Positions 54,144 through 64,000 of a stretch of DNA of 64,000 bases are shown here, piece after piece (within the stretch, counting starts at the first letter, position 1; every line of letters starts with the position of its first letter). The DNA comes from Silene conica (Eukaryota; Streptophyta; Magnoliopsida; Caryophyllales; Caryophyllaceae), in the NCBI GenBank assembly GCA_029255685.2, contig CM055314.2, positions 70,816,815 through 70,880,814 on the forward strand. Direction: 5' to 3'. The notes beneath the pieces are model-generated. The model saw nothing but the letters and a program-made list of their open reading frames with translations. It was not told the DNA's origin and made no database searches. The position numbers and the translations under genes were made by a program.

Positions 54144-55424
54144 TAATGATGGTAAGGGAGCCAAAAATCTAAGCCAGCCTTTCATTGACATGCCAATTCC
54201 ACTTGTGACCTCTTAGTCTCTCAGAAGTAAACTTGATAAAGCTTATCCGATTTTGAATGACTTGACTCGATTCAAAAGTGACTCCAACTTACTTGATTCA
54301 TATATGATTCAAAGTCCAAATTGACCTCATTCATTCAAAAGGATGAGATAAATTGGTCCTACACCAGAGGATCAATCTAATTTTCTTACCTAATAAGAAA
54401 ATAAAAAAAATGTCCAAATTAATCTGATTTAAAATGATTTAAAGTGACCCAAATGACCCGAAATTATAAATACTAAGATATATTGATGTTATATGCATCA
54501 AACTAGAGTTTCATTGGCTACAACCATTTTAAATATAACCAAATTGTTTTAGCTATTAACTCGAAAACGGCCCGACCCAAAATGACCCATACCCGAAAGT
54601 AACCCGACCCAAAGTGACCCGACAATGGGTCACTGAATTGATCTGAAACCCGAAATGACCTGACCCAACCCTAATCCGAGATGTGACAGATTCGAAATAA
54701 GCCGCCCAAATTTACCCATTTGTCGCATTTGCCACCTTACAAGTCACAACAGTTTTTCCAACTTGTCATTATTTTTTTTTGTTTTTTTTTTTTTTTTTTT
54801 TGGCAACCGTGTCATTACTTTAATTGGTGTAATAAATCACGAATTTTAGTTGTCATAGATGCAAATTTGTGTGGATTCATGTCGGAAATTGAATTTATGT
54901 GGTAATTTTATAAATTATATCGTAACTAAGTTACATTTCTACTTAAAATTCAAACAAATAAACAGTTTCTTAGTTTTCAGTCCCTTTACAATTACGACAT
55001 TTCCCTTATAGAGTGTATTTAGTTATTGTCATAATTTAATCTTGGTTCTTTCAAGTTCGTAACTTAATTAGTTATTCAACTATCCTTTTTTAAAATAAAC
55101 TAAATGTTGTTTCAATTTCTATGGAATATTAAGTCCATTCAACTATCCTTTTTTAAAATAAACTAAGTGTTGTTTCAATTTGTCTGGAAATCAATCTATT
55201 CTACTTGTTCGACCTTGACTTTCTCTTTACTAGATAAAAAACTACTTAAATTGCACCCATACATAGCAAATAGAGTCAAGTTTACAAGTGAAAAGAGGTT
55301 CTATCTGAAAACAATTTGACAATAATAAGAGGAGATCTACTTATTTAAAATATTAGACATATTTTACCTAATATATGCTCCTGCTCTTATGTGAGTCCCT
55401 TTTTTGTCTGACCTGACCAAACCT
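54144..55424. other. AT-rich intergenic DNA with short repeats
   Basis: No gene. About 54420-54670 is built from irregular TGACCCGA/CCCAAA units (a dispersed heptamer-like motif). 55074-55187 contains a 63-bp tandem duplication (ATTCAACTATCCTTTTTTAA twice, starting at 55074 and 55137). A poly-T tract lies at 54770-54800. Confidence 0.6.
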
Positions 55425-55433
55425 CCTTGCAAG

Positions 55434-55629
55434 CACAAATTCTTATTTGCAACGGCACTATCCGTCGCAAGCTTGTGACGGATACCGTTTCCTCTCATAA
55501 AATACCCACTTTTTCTCTCTCTCCAACACTATTCATGTGGTCCTCTTTCTCCACTAACTCATTTCATATCCGTTTTATCTCACAAAATATCCGTCACAAA
55601 TAACGACCCGTCGCAAGCAAGACTTACTA
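55434..55629. mobile_element. Mutator-type MITE (copy 2)
   Basis: 196 bp, about 90% identical to copy 1 at 8262-8456 by eye, flanked by a perfect 9-bp repeat CCTTGCAAG (55425-55433 and 55630-55638). Confidence 0.85.
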
Positions 55630-55638
55630 CCTTGCAAG

Positions 55639-56903
55639 TGCGGGGAAATTCATATAGTCATATATTTTCACATGGATAAAAGTGAAAAGAGTTTACCACT
55701 TTATAACGTTAGGAGACTTTTTCAACTAACTAAAAAGTGAAACTTGCTTAAATTTATAAAGAAAATCTGTTTCATTATTTAGCGCGACAATATTTCAATA
55801 TATGTTCTCTTTGTGTTCACTAACATTTGCTTATTAGGCCACGTGCTAGCAAAATCATTATATCAAAATTCATATGTATATACTTCATAAGTTATACAAT
55901 ATTAGATACCTTAGTATTGTTCTAATAGTTATATTATAAAACTATACCAAACACCATAATCGTAATTATTTAGTTATAATACGATTAATTGGTCGGTCTT
56001 ATACAAAATTTCTCACATAAACTCTAAATTTTGTAGTTTGACTCTTGCTATTTATTAATTTCTAATATGTCATGAATCAAGTGAAGCACTTAACATTCAT
56101 TGCACGCACGAGAAGTACATATGGAGATTACAAATTTACAATACTCGTAAAATAAAATAGTTAATTGTTTTTCTTAAAGATACTCCCTTAAAACAAAATT
56201 CGTGGCGTCATAATATTGACTCTATCAAACAACTTGTATTAAAATATAACATCCTCACCAGTCACCACCTAATATAAGATGAATATTATTCATATTGGTC
56301 ATTATCATATTATTCATATTTAGCCCATTGAATATTTGAATGTCGTACTCTACTTTAAGGTGGGGCTACAAAAAGAAACACCAAACTGACCTACCAATCC
56401 CGTTATGAAAATTGAAAGACACAATGCATATACTGTTTTGGTTATGTTTGGTCACAAATTTGTGATTTTTTTTACGATATTTTTCTATATGTTCCTTTAT
56501 TTGTTTAATTTTAGATGTTACAAGTTTGTAACGGAATAATGGTGTACTTACTATAAATTAGAATTTGTTCATTTATTATATTCTGCTTTATTTGAAGAGC
56601 ATAAAGCGTATGTTTATAGAATTATAGGTGAACTGAATCGTGTTTCACTCGAGTGTAATCACTGAAATTTTAAAGTTATTTCATTAAAGAAAAGAGCCTG
56701 ATCAATTGTACAAGACATGCAATGATTAATCTAATTTGAGGTCTTAATTAATTTAACTATGCACTCCGTAGCTGTTAATACTATAGCTCCAAGATATTTT
56801 GTCATTTGTCAAATTCAATAACGGGTGAAAAATTTTACTCTAAAATTAATTGATAATAGAGAGAATAATTTCTGCCTTATATTTTGGTCAAAAATTACCC
56901 AAG
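55639..56903. other. AT-rich intergenic DNA
   Basis: No gene or element was recognised on either strand. Confidence 0.5.
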
Positions 56904-56911
56904 TTTATAGT

Positions 56912-57520
56912 CAGGGACGTCTCCGAGATTTCGGAGGGTCCTGTGCGGAATTTTAAAAATAGGCCCGATATTGCTGATTACGTTAATACCTGTATAAATT
57001 TAAATGTTATTTTGTTATAAGATTTAATTTTTTAATATGCGGAAATGTTTATAGTTTATTTTTTTCATATTATTATACAAGTATAACGTAAAAGTTCTAG
57101 TAATATGTTTCTTTTATACAAAAGTCAAGAAAAAAAGCAAACAGTTTTAAATGAAATGTAACCAATAAATTATGATATATAGTCATAATTTAGTCCACGT
57201 AAAAGTTCTATTAATATGTTTTTTTTATACAAACGTCAATTAAAAAAAAGTAAACAGTTTTAAATGAAATGAAACCAATAAATTATAACTATAGTCCACT
57301 AAAAGTAGTTTCGGAAAAAAAAATTAAAAAAAGTAGTTATGGAGAATCGAACCTAAGATGCATGAACATGAAAAGTTAAAACATCACATGCTAAATCATT
57401 GTGTCATTCTACATTTCATGAAAATTAACCTCACTAATTAATATATATATATATTCTTAATTTAATAAATTGGGGGCCCTATGCGACTGCACGGCCCGCA
57501 CATCCGAATAGCCGGCCCTG
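56912..57520. mobile_element. hAT-type non-autonomous element
   Basis: 609 bp with ends CAGGGACGTCT and AGCCGGCCCTG (short imperfect inverted repeat CAGGG...CCCTG). It is flanked by a perfect 8-bp target repeat TTTATAGT (56904-56911 and 57521-57528). It contains two partial tandem units (AAAGTTCTA to TAAACAGTTTTAAATGAAAT at about 57089 and 57202). It encodes no transposase. Confidence 0.8.
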
Positions 57521-57549
57521 TTTATAGTGTAGGGTTATAATGATCTTTA

Positions 57550-57976
57550 GGGTGTGTTTGGATAACAAATTGGGAGGGAAAATGAGGGGAGGGGAATGGA
57601 GGGAAGGGAAAGGGAAAGGGAAAGAAAGGAAAGGGAGGGGGAATGAAGAGGGGTTGTTTGGATAACAAAGATAAAGTAGAGGGAAAGGGAGGAAGAAGGT
57701 GATTTTAGTGAGTTGGAGGATGAAATGAGTTAAGCCATATTAGAGGAGTATTTGGTCATATTATCCTTAAATAAGAGTCAAAAGAAAGTTTTCCTTCCAA
57801 ATCTTGCCAACAATGAAGAGATTATAGTTTGGTCTAATGGAGAGAAATTGAATCCTCCCATTTCCCTCCCCTTTCCATTTCCCTCCTTCCATATATTGTA
57901 ACCAAACAATGGAAATTGAACCCCTCCCTTCCCCTCCCATCCCTTTCCCTCCAATTCTCTCAATCCAAACGCACCC
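57550..57976. mobile_element. PIF/Harbinger (Tourist-like) MITE
   Basis: 427 bp with inverted ends GGGTGTGTTTGGAT and ATCCAAACGCACCC and TTA on both sides (57547-57549, 57977-57979). Subterminal parts are purine-rich GGGAGGGGAA on the left and the complementary CCCTCCCTTCCCC on the right, so the two arms can pair over a long distance. Non-coding. Confidence 0.82.
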
Positions 57977-58639
57977 TTAGGGTTAATTGATGTATTCTAG
58001 GGTGAATTTAGAGGTGATGAACGATGAAGAAAAAAGAATGGAGAAAGACATTTTTGGTGACGCGGGAAACCTGTATGGGAAAAACCGCGGGGAAATCGGT
58101 ATTCCGCCAAATTTACTATAAGAATCGACTTAACATGTTGACATTGTTACAAATATTGTAGAGGAAAGAAAGTTGTGTAGTGAGATAAGTAATATTCTAG
58201 TGAGATGTGTAGTATTGGATTCCCCTTTGTTAACGTGCCAAGTCCCTTGTTTATAGTAGTTTGATTGGGGTAATAACCATTGGTCCATGCCTTACTTTTT
58301 GTCCTTTTGTTGGTTGTCCACTTTGGATTTTAGACTTTCCCCTTTTTCTCCTGATTCTTCTTCTCTTTTTTCTGACCTTTGGTTGACATACATCCTTTCA
58401 TAGCTTACCTTGAGTCTTCCTTTGTACACTTCTTTATGCCCACTTGCATTGCTTTTTCTTCACGTGACTTTATGCCTTTTTACCAAAGTTTGTGTTTCTT
58501 CTACCTTGATCTTATGTTATGGGAAATGCCACATCATTAATCCCTTTCCTCAAGAGATTATCCACTGAAATGTTGCCAAGTGTCGATTGACAAAATTGAA
58601 TATTTTTGAGGTCTAACATTAGCCCCCAATTCTCGTGTA

Positions 58640-59725
58640 AGTGTGTTTGCACGAGAATTTTATTGCGCTTGGATCCTGCTGCTGACGAGGAGGCTTCCAT
58701 TACCAAGTTGTTTAGTTTGGGACCTGCCAAGCGTTCTTACAACGTTCTGCTGGGATACTACACTCTATAGGAGGAGAGAGATATATCTTCTGGTTTCAGA
58801 ATCTGCTGGGCCCACGATGACTACTGCCATGATGATGGCACAAATGAGGAAGAAGGCTATTGCGGCTGTATCAAAGGCTTCATTTAAAAGGAGGGCTGAG
58901 ACTGCTGAATCTGCACCCGGTGCCAAGAGGTATGTTCCCCTGTCCCTCACTAGCTCCGTTCCCTTAAGGGTTACTCCTTTGGTGACGCTGCCACCTTTGC
59001 TTAGGGCAGCTTGGGCTCGTGGTTTTTCTTCTAAAGTAGTTGAGTCGTCGGTTCATGAAATGGAAGAACTTCCTGAAGATGTTCGGATGCCGGAAGGTTT
59101 TGGGGCTACTCCAGGCGATGAGACTTGGCCCTTCCTAGGTCACATGCTGCTTCCTGGACCCAGGGATATGCTGAACAAGTGTTCTGTTAGAGCAGGCGAC
59201 TATGTTGGAGGCGAAAGACACTCTGGCAGCAGAAGCGAATGAACTAAAGGAGGCAAAGAATGCTCTGGCCGCCGAGGTTGATTCTTTGAGAAGGAGGAAT
59301 GATGCACTCTCCAAGATTTTATCTGGTGTTGTTTCCTGCACTATTGGGAAGCAAGAATAGAGTGTATGAAAAAGTTTAAGGAGAATAAGGACCTAGCGTG
59401 GAGCGTAGAGGAGGAGGGGAAGCTCTTTGCAAAGGCATTCCCAGTGAGACCTAACTTGGGCGTATTCTCTGATTGCGAGGAGGAGAGTGTGCCAGAGGTG
59501 AACACCTTGGTTTCAGAGACTCCTACTCCTGATGGCCAGAATGATAGCAATCTGAGGACTCTTGTTCCAGTTGCTGGTGATCAGGATGCTGATGAGGAGG
59601 TGCATGTTGGGGATGCTCGTTCTGTCACCAAACATAACGTGGTGGAGACGGTGGATGGAATTCCTGCGGAGCACGTGGTGCTGAATATCTTGTTTGGTAG
59701 TCGGGTATTCAGTTCTAGTATGTAG
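58640..59725 (+). pseudogene. Antisense additional gene of element C (remnant)
   Basis: Plus-strand frames correspond in position to the antisense gene of A and B. Open frames occur at 58643-59242 and 59366-59725; between them, in another frame, is a coiled-coil stretch (EAKDTLAAEANELKEAKNAL near 59210). The end is acidic, like the tail in B, but sequence similarity is low. The conserved N-terminal globular part is absent, and the frame starts within about 40 bp of the LTR, so the 5' half was deleted. It shows that an antisense gene is a shared trait of these elements. Confidence 0.55.
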
Positions 59726-59730
59726 TTTTT

Positions 59731-59899
59731 CTGGGCCTTGTGTGGCAGATATTTGTTTATATCTTCTTTAAGTATTCTGCAACTCCTTGGGCCCTGTATG
59801 GCGCCAGTAGAAGGCTTTGAGTTGTTCTGGGCCATGTGAGGCGCCAACCAAAATTTTCTCTTTGTTTTAAACATTTCCGGGCCCTGAGAGGCGCCAATT
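59731..59899. repeat. GGGCC-GGCGCC repeats after the antisense gene (C)
   Basis: Four degenerate units at about 59731, 59787, 59827 and 59877, of the form TGGGCCCTGTATGGCGCCAG, spaced 40-56 bp. They hold the palindrome GGCGCC and occupy the same place as the hairpin repeats in A and B. Confidence 0.65.
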
Positions 59900-60359
59900 C
59901 TTTTGATAACTGTACAAGCCCTTGATTGTCAGGGATTTCATGGATGTTTTTAGCATTTCGTGTTTCAATGCTTTTTCGTTTTCTGTTTGATTTTTAGGCT
60001 CAGCCGTTGTAGGCGGTTTGCCTTTGTTTGTTTGCATGCATTTTCTGTTTAAGTATGACCAAGTGTGAGTGCTGGCTTCAGGGTACACCCATCTTAGTCC
60101 GAGGATGCCAGACTTGCGTGGGTGCTTAGTATCGTGGGCGACAGTGGCCCGGTTGCTCGTACCTTGCTACATTCGCAGGCTATTTTTGTTTATACGAATT
60201 TCGCCCCTTCTGTTTGCCTGAGACCTGGGGGAAATGTATTTGGCAGCTGAGTTTCCAGTGTGTTTCACCGCTCAAATGAAGTATTTCTATAGGTGGATGA
60301 TGTTTCAGGGTCTAGGCACCATCTTCTCCTCTATGTCCATCACGATTTTGTTGCTGGAT

Positions 60360-63058
60360 TCAGTTTGGCCATTGGTCTGGGGGTACCTGAAAGCAGTGAG
60401 ATGTTCCCCCTGGCACACAGAAGGCTTGCGTTTTGTTAGATATTAATTGGGATCCATTATCACAGACTGTTTCGGATGGAATACCAAATCTGTAGATTAT
60501 ATTGCGTTTAAGGAAAGATATCACTTGAGTTTCTGTAACTTGGGGGAACGTCTCTGCCTCTATCCATTTAGAGAAATAGTCAGTCAGAGTTAGCATGTAG
60601 ATTTTTGCTTCCTGGTGTTTTGGGTAATGACCCTACGATATCTATTCCCCACGATTGGATGCAGGGGTTCAGCAGGCTGATGGATGACTAGTGCATGCTT
60701 CTGGAAGACTATCGTATTGTTGGCCAGAAGTAGCCTTGCATGAGTGCTCTGTTGGACAGGTTCATGCCCCCTGCATGATATCCGCATTTTCCATTGTGGA
60801 GGGCATGCAAAACAGCCTGACATTCTTCTTGCCCTAAACATCTTAAGTAGGGTCCTGCAAGAGATTTTCTAAATAGAACACCATTAATTAGTGTGAACCT
60901 GGATGCCTTCATCTTAAATCCCCTTACCTCCTTCTTATCTGGTGGCAGAATGTCATTTAGCAACCAACCTATGTATGGTTTCTTCCAGTCGTTTGGCTCT
61001 TCTTGGCCGATTGTGTTATTGAGGACTCCCGCTTCCCCTTCCCACTGGGTGCTGGATGTGTCAACTTTGTGTTCCGATTTGGAGGTTGAGGGTTCCAGCA
61101 CAAGGACTGTTGTGATTGTGAAGATTTCTCCTCGTTTGAATGTAGCCCCCAGATTTGGAAGTGCATCGGCCTCCGCATTCTGCTCCCTGGGTATCTGCTC
61201 TAGTTTGAAGGTGACGAATTTTAATTTGTGTTCCTTGGCTACCTCCAGGTAGGCTACCATTTTTGGATAATTTGCTTTGTACTCGCCATTGACGTGGTTT
61301 ACTATGAGTTGTGAGTCGTTATACGCATGAAGGTTCCTGACTTTAAGGTCTAGAGCTAACTGGAGGTCCTAGATCAGTGCCTCGTATTCTGCTATGTTGT
61401 TGGTTGCTTGGAATTCGCAATGTATTGCCTGGACGATGAGGTCTCCTTGAGGTGAGCGGAGTATCATGCATGCCTACTCCGGCTCCCCTGGTGTTTGAGA
61501 CTCCATCCACATATAACGTACATTATTTTTCCGCTGTATCAATTTATGGTGGCATGATGTCCCTTTCAACCTCCTTCTGGAAACCTGGACTAAAATCAGA
61601 GACAAAATCTGCAAGAGCTTGTGATTTTATTGTAGTACGAGCTTCAAATTTTAAGTCGTAGCCACTCAGAAGTATGAACCATTTAGCCATTCTTCCAGAT
61701 AGTTCTGGTTTTCCTAATATTGCCTTTAGTGGATGGTTTGTTAGGGCTGAGATTGTGTGAGACTCAAAGAAAGGTCTTAATTTATAGGATGATGTTACCA
61801 GTGCAAGAACTAGTTTTTTAGGAGTTGAATACCTGGTCTCTATAGGTAGTAGAGACTTACTGACATAGTATACTAGATGCCGCGACTCTTCGTGCTCTCG
61901 CGGTGACAACTGCCTTGGTTACAGACAGGTAGAGGTAGAGTGGCTCTCCTGGCTCCGGTTTAGAAAGAAGGGGATGAGTCCTGAGATATTGCTTTAAGTC
62001 AACAAAGGCCTTTTCATGCTCCTCCTCCCATTCAGACCTCTGGCTCTTGCGGAGTAAGTTGTATAATTAATAGCCTGCACTTGTCAGAGGATTTAGATAT
62101 GAACCGGTTGATGGAAACTACTCTTCCTGCTAGCCTTTGAAAGTCTTTTGGCTTATGTGGGGATTCAAGCTGTATGGGGCTTTGATCCGTTCCGTGCTTG
62201 CTTCGATTCCGCTTTGAGCGACCACGTATCCCATGAATTTCTAGCTGAATACTCCGAATGTGCACTTTGAGGGGTTCAACTTCATTTGATACTTCCTCAG
62301 GGTGCTGAAAGTATCTTCATGGTATTGGACGTGTTGGTCAGCGAGCTTGGACTTTACCACCATGTCGTCAACGTACACCTCCATTGTTTTATCTATCTGG
62401 TCCTTGAACATCATGTTTATCTGTCTTTGATAGGTGGATCCTACATTTTTTAATCCAAAGGGAATAAAATTGTAACAATAGATATCTCTTTTTGACCTGA
62501 AGGATGTTTTCTCTTGATCTTCTGGATGCATCTTGATCTGGTTGTATCCACTCCAAGCATCCAGGAATGTCAGCATCTCGTGTCGTGCTGTTGCATCCAC
62601 CATGACATTATTGTGTGGTGATGGGAAATGATCCTTCAGACATGCTTTTCTTAGGTCGGTAAAGTCAACACAGACTCGCCACTTGCCGTTCTTTTTTGGG
62701 GACCATCACCACATTGGACAACTGTTCTGGGTACTTCACCTCTCTAACCTTGCCTGGTGCCAGGAGGTCATCTACCTCCTGATTTATTATCTGGTTCCTT
62801 TCCGGGGCTAATCTCCTTCTCTTTTGTTGTAAAGGTTTGTGGTCAGGATCCATATTTAGCTTATGTGATATTATGCCTGGGTCTGCCCCTATCATATCAT
62901 CACGCGACCAAGCAAACCAATCGATGTTATTTTTTAATAATTTTACAAGTTCTAGTCGGATGTCACCTGTAGATTTAGCTCCCATAAAGACTTTCCTTTC
63001 TGGATGCCGCGGGTCCAAGGGGACTCCATCCAGCTCCACATGTGGTGGCTCGATGTAA
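60360..63058 (-). pseudogene. Element C pol (broken)
   Basis: Pieces in gene order: RT start 63039-62665 (GMELDGVPLD region, ending in a frameshift at VPKKERQ), RT core 62603-62241 with catalytic YVDDMVVKS, RT-linked RNase H 61909-61544 (HLVYYVSKSLLP, GRMAKWFILLSGYDL), second RNase H (diverged, about 61500-61260), its end and the integrase N-terminus 61260-60709 (NAEADALPNLGA, HAGGMNLSNRALMQGYFWP), and part of the integrase core 60596-60360 (YFSKWIEAETF, CDNGSQLI). The integrase C-terminus and its last catalytic Glu are missing; the sequence breaks off near 60360. At least six frameshifts. It cannot make working enzymes. Confidence 0.88.
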
Positions 63059-63999
63059 GCATCCTAGAAGCGCTTTTTCTGTGATTATTATGCTGGAGGT
63101 GGGTAGCTGTGGGTTTGAGCGCCACCTTGTAACAACTCCTGGCTACTACCTGACTGCCCTGAATTGTCTGGACTCCCCAGGGTGTAGGAAATTTGAGGTA
63201 TTGATGGCAGGATGATAGGATTGCCTTCATGTGATGGATCCAGGGCCTGCCAAGGATCACATTATCCGTAAAGGGCCCATCAATTGTCAGATACCTTACC
63301 TCTTTGTTGATTCCTCCGGCGTAGGTGGGAATGAGGATTTTTCCCAGAGAATGCTTTGTCTTGCCACTGAATCCGACCAGGGGGATGGTTTTCTTGATCA
63401 GGTCCTTCTCGCTGAACCCCATACTTTTCAGGGTTTCCAACATGATGCGGTTGACCGAGATTCCTGTATCCACCAGGATTTTCTTAGCCGTGCAATTGCC
63501 AATGGACAAGGTGATGATTAGTGCATCGTCGTGGTACTCTGCGTCCTCTTTGGCATCTGTCTCGTCGAAGCTGACTACGGGAAGATCCTGGGTGCTGATC
63601 CAGTAGGAGGGTTCTGGTTTCTCTCCCAGATCTTTCAGGGCCTTGATTTTTCCTGCCAAGGTTAACTGAGAAACCGTACTCTTTTACCTCGGGTGGCAGA
63701 TTTGGATCGTTCTTCTAGCCTTTGCCTCTTGAGACCTTGTTGACCGGCCTGCTGTAGGGTTTAGGCCTTTCATTCTTTTCTGCTGGAGCCTTTCTGGGTG
63801 CATATTCGGTGTTGTGGCTGAGCCTTCTGGGTCCAGCGTCTTCTTCCAGACGTACGACATCCAGAGCCTTCTGCTGCACTTGGGCGAAAGTCGTGCAAGT
63901 CCATTTGGCCAGGTCCTTGTACAACTCTGAGCCCTCTAGTAGCCCCCAACGGAAGGCGTGGATGGCGGTAGTTACATCACATCTGGGCATTGACGTCAT
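62952..63999 (-). pseudogene. Element C protease and gag end (cut by window edge)
   Basis: The protease frame 63659-62952 has a DTG active site (VDTGISVNRIMLETLKSMGF near 63472) and VILGRPWIHHMKAI. The gag fragment 63999-63715 (PRCDVTTAIHAFRWGLLEGS, VRLEEDAGPRR) matches the C-terminal part of A's and B's Gag and ends at a TAG near 63715. The CHHC knuckle segment between them is deleted. In the frame that matches protease and RT of A and B the junction reads TAA TAA TCA, so a stop is also present here. Confidence 0.85.
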
Positions 64000-64000
64000 T

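Larger units (their letters stand above)
57989..64000 (-). mobile_element. Element C: decayed Tat-clade gypsy element, cut by the window edge
   Basis: Minus-strand element. Its 3' LTR is at about 57989-58618 (left border uncertain, as the other LTR is outside the window), ending GGTCTAACA, with the purine tract (GAATTGGGGGCTAA on the minus strand) right beside it. The LTR shares TTTTTGGTGACGCGG and ACCGCGGGG with A and B. Order: LTR, antisense gene remnant (plus strand), integrase, RNase H, RT, protease, gag. Many frameshifts and stops and two large deletions make it clearly older than A and B. Confidence 0.85.

Noticed and set aside
57778-57963. 61-codon Gly/Lys-rich frame
   Set aside because: Lies in the purine-rich arm of the Tourist MITE.

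Overview
This window is nuclear DNA of a flowering plant, most likely a eudicot. The evidence is one spliced plant-specific gene (FCS-like zinc finger) in AT-rich DNA, surrounded by transposable elements of plant type: Tat-clade and chromovirus Ty3/gypsy elements, an L1-type LINE with an RNase H domain, Helitrons, and MITEs of the hAT, Mutator, PIF/Harbinger and Stowaway types. The species cannot be named from the sequence alone. Only about 1 kb codes for a host protein.

Left part (1-11.57 kb): AT-rich intergenic DNA with small DNA transposons, a 1.07 kb non-autonomous Helitron (2783-3856), and the single host gene, a two-exon FLZ-domain gene on the minus strand (4648-5548).

Middle (11.57-53.1 kb): a nest of insertions in which every boundary can be placed by direct target-site repeats. 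A Helitron-like element (ends at 11574 and about 53093) was split by LTR element D (11683-51788, target repeat TATAT). D's 5' LTR was then hit by a LINE (11749-17629, 16-bp repeat) and by Tat-clade gypsy element A (17762-37326, repeat GACCC). A's reverse transcriptase was split at its catalytic YIDD motif by a related gypsy element B in the opposite orientation (21403-31618, repeat ATATG). D's interior was hit by chromovirus-type element E (39217-48472, repeat GTGGT). The LTR pairs are equal in length (D 1498, A 513, B 535, E 2753). By-eye LTR divergence (about 2%, 1.2%, 0.2% and 0.5%) agrees with the nesting order.

Right part (53.1-64 kb): a second Helitron abutting the first, AT-rich DNA, a Mutator-type MITE, a hAT element, a Tourist MITE, and a degraded Tat-clade gypsy element C (minus strand) that runs off the right edge.

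The most interesting biology is in A, B and C. Gag-protease and RT-integrase lie in one frame and are separated by a stop codon at the same place. In A and B the stop is a UAG followed by CAR-YYA, the leaky context known from tobamoviruses, and the RT frame has no start codon of its own near its beginning. All three also carry an antisense gene between integrase and the 3' LTR. In B it has four exons, GT-AG introns and its own TATA box. Element E has nearly identical LTRs around an interior that no longer encodes anything but a chromodomain.
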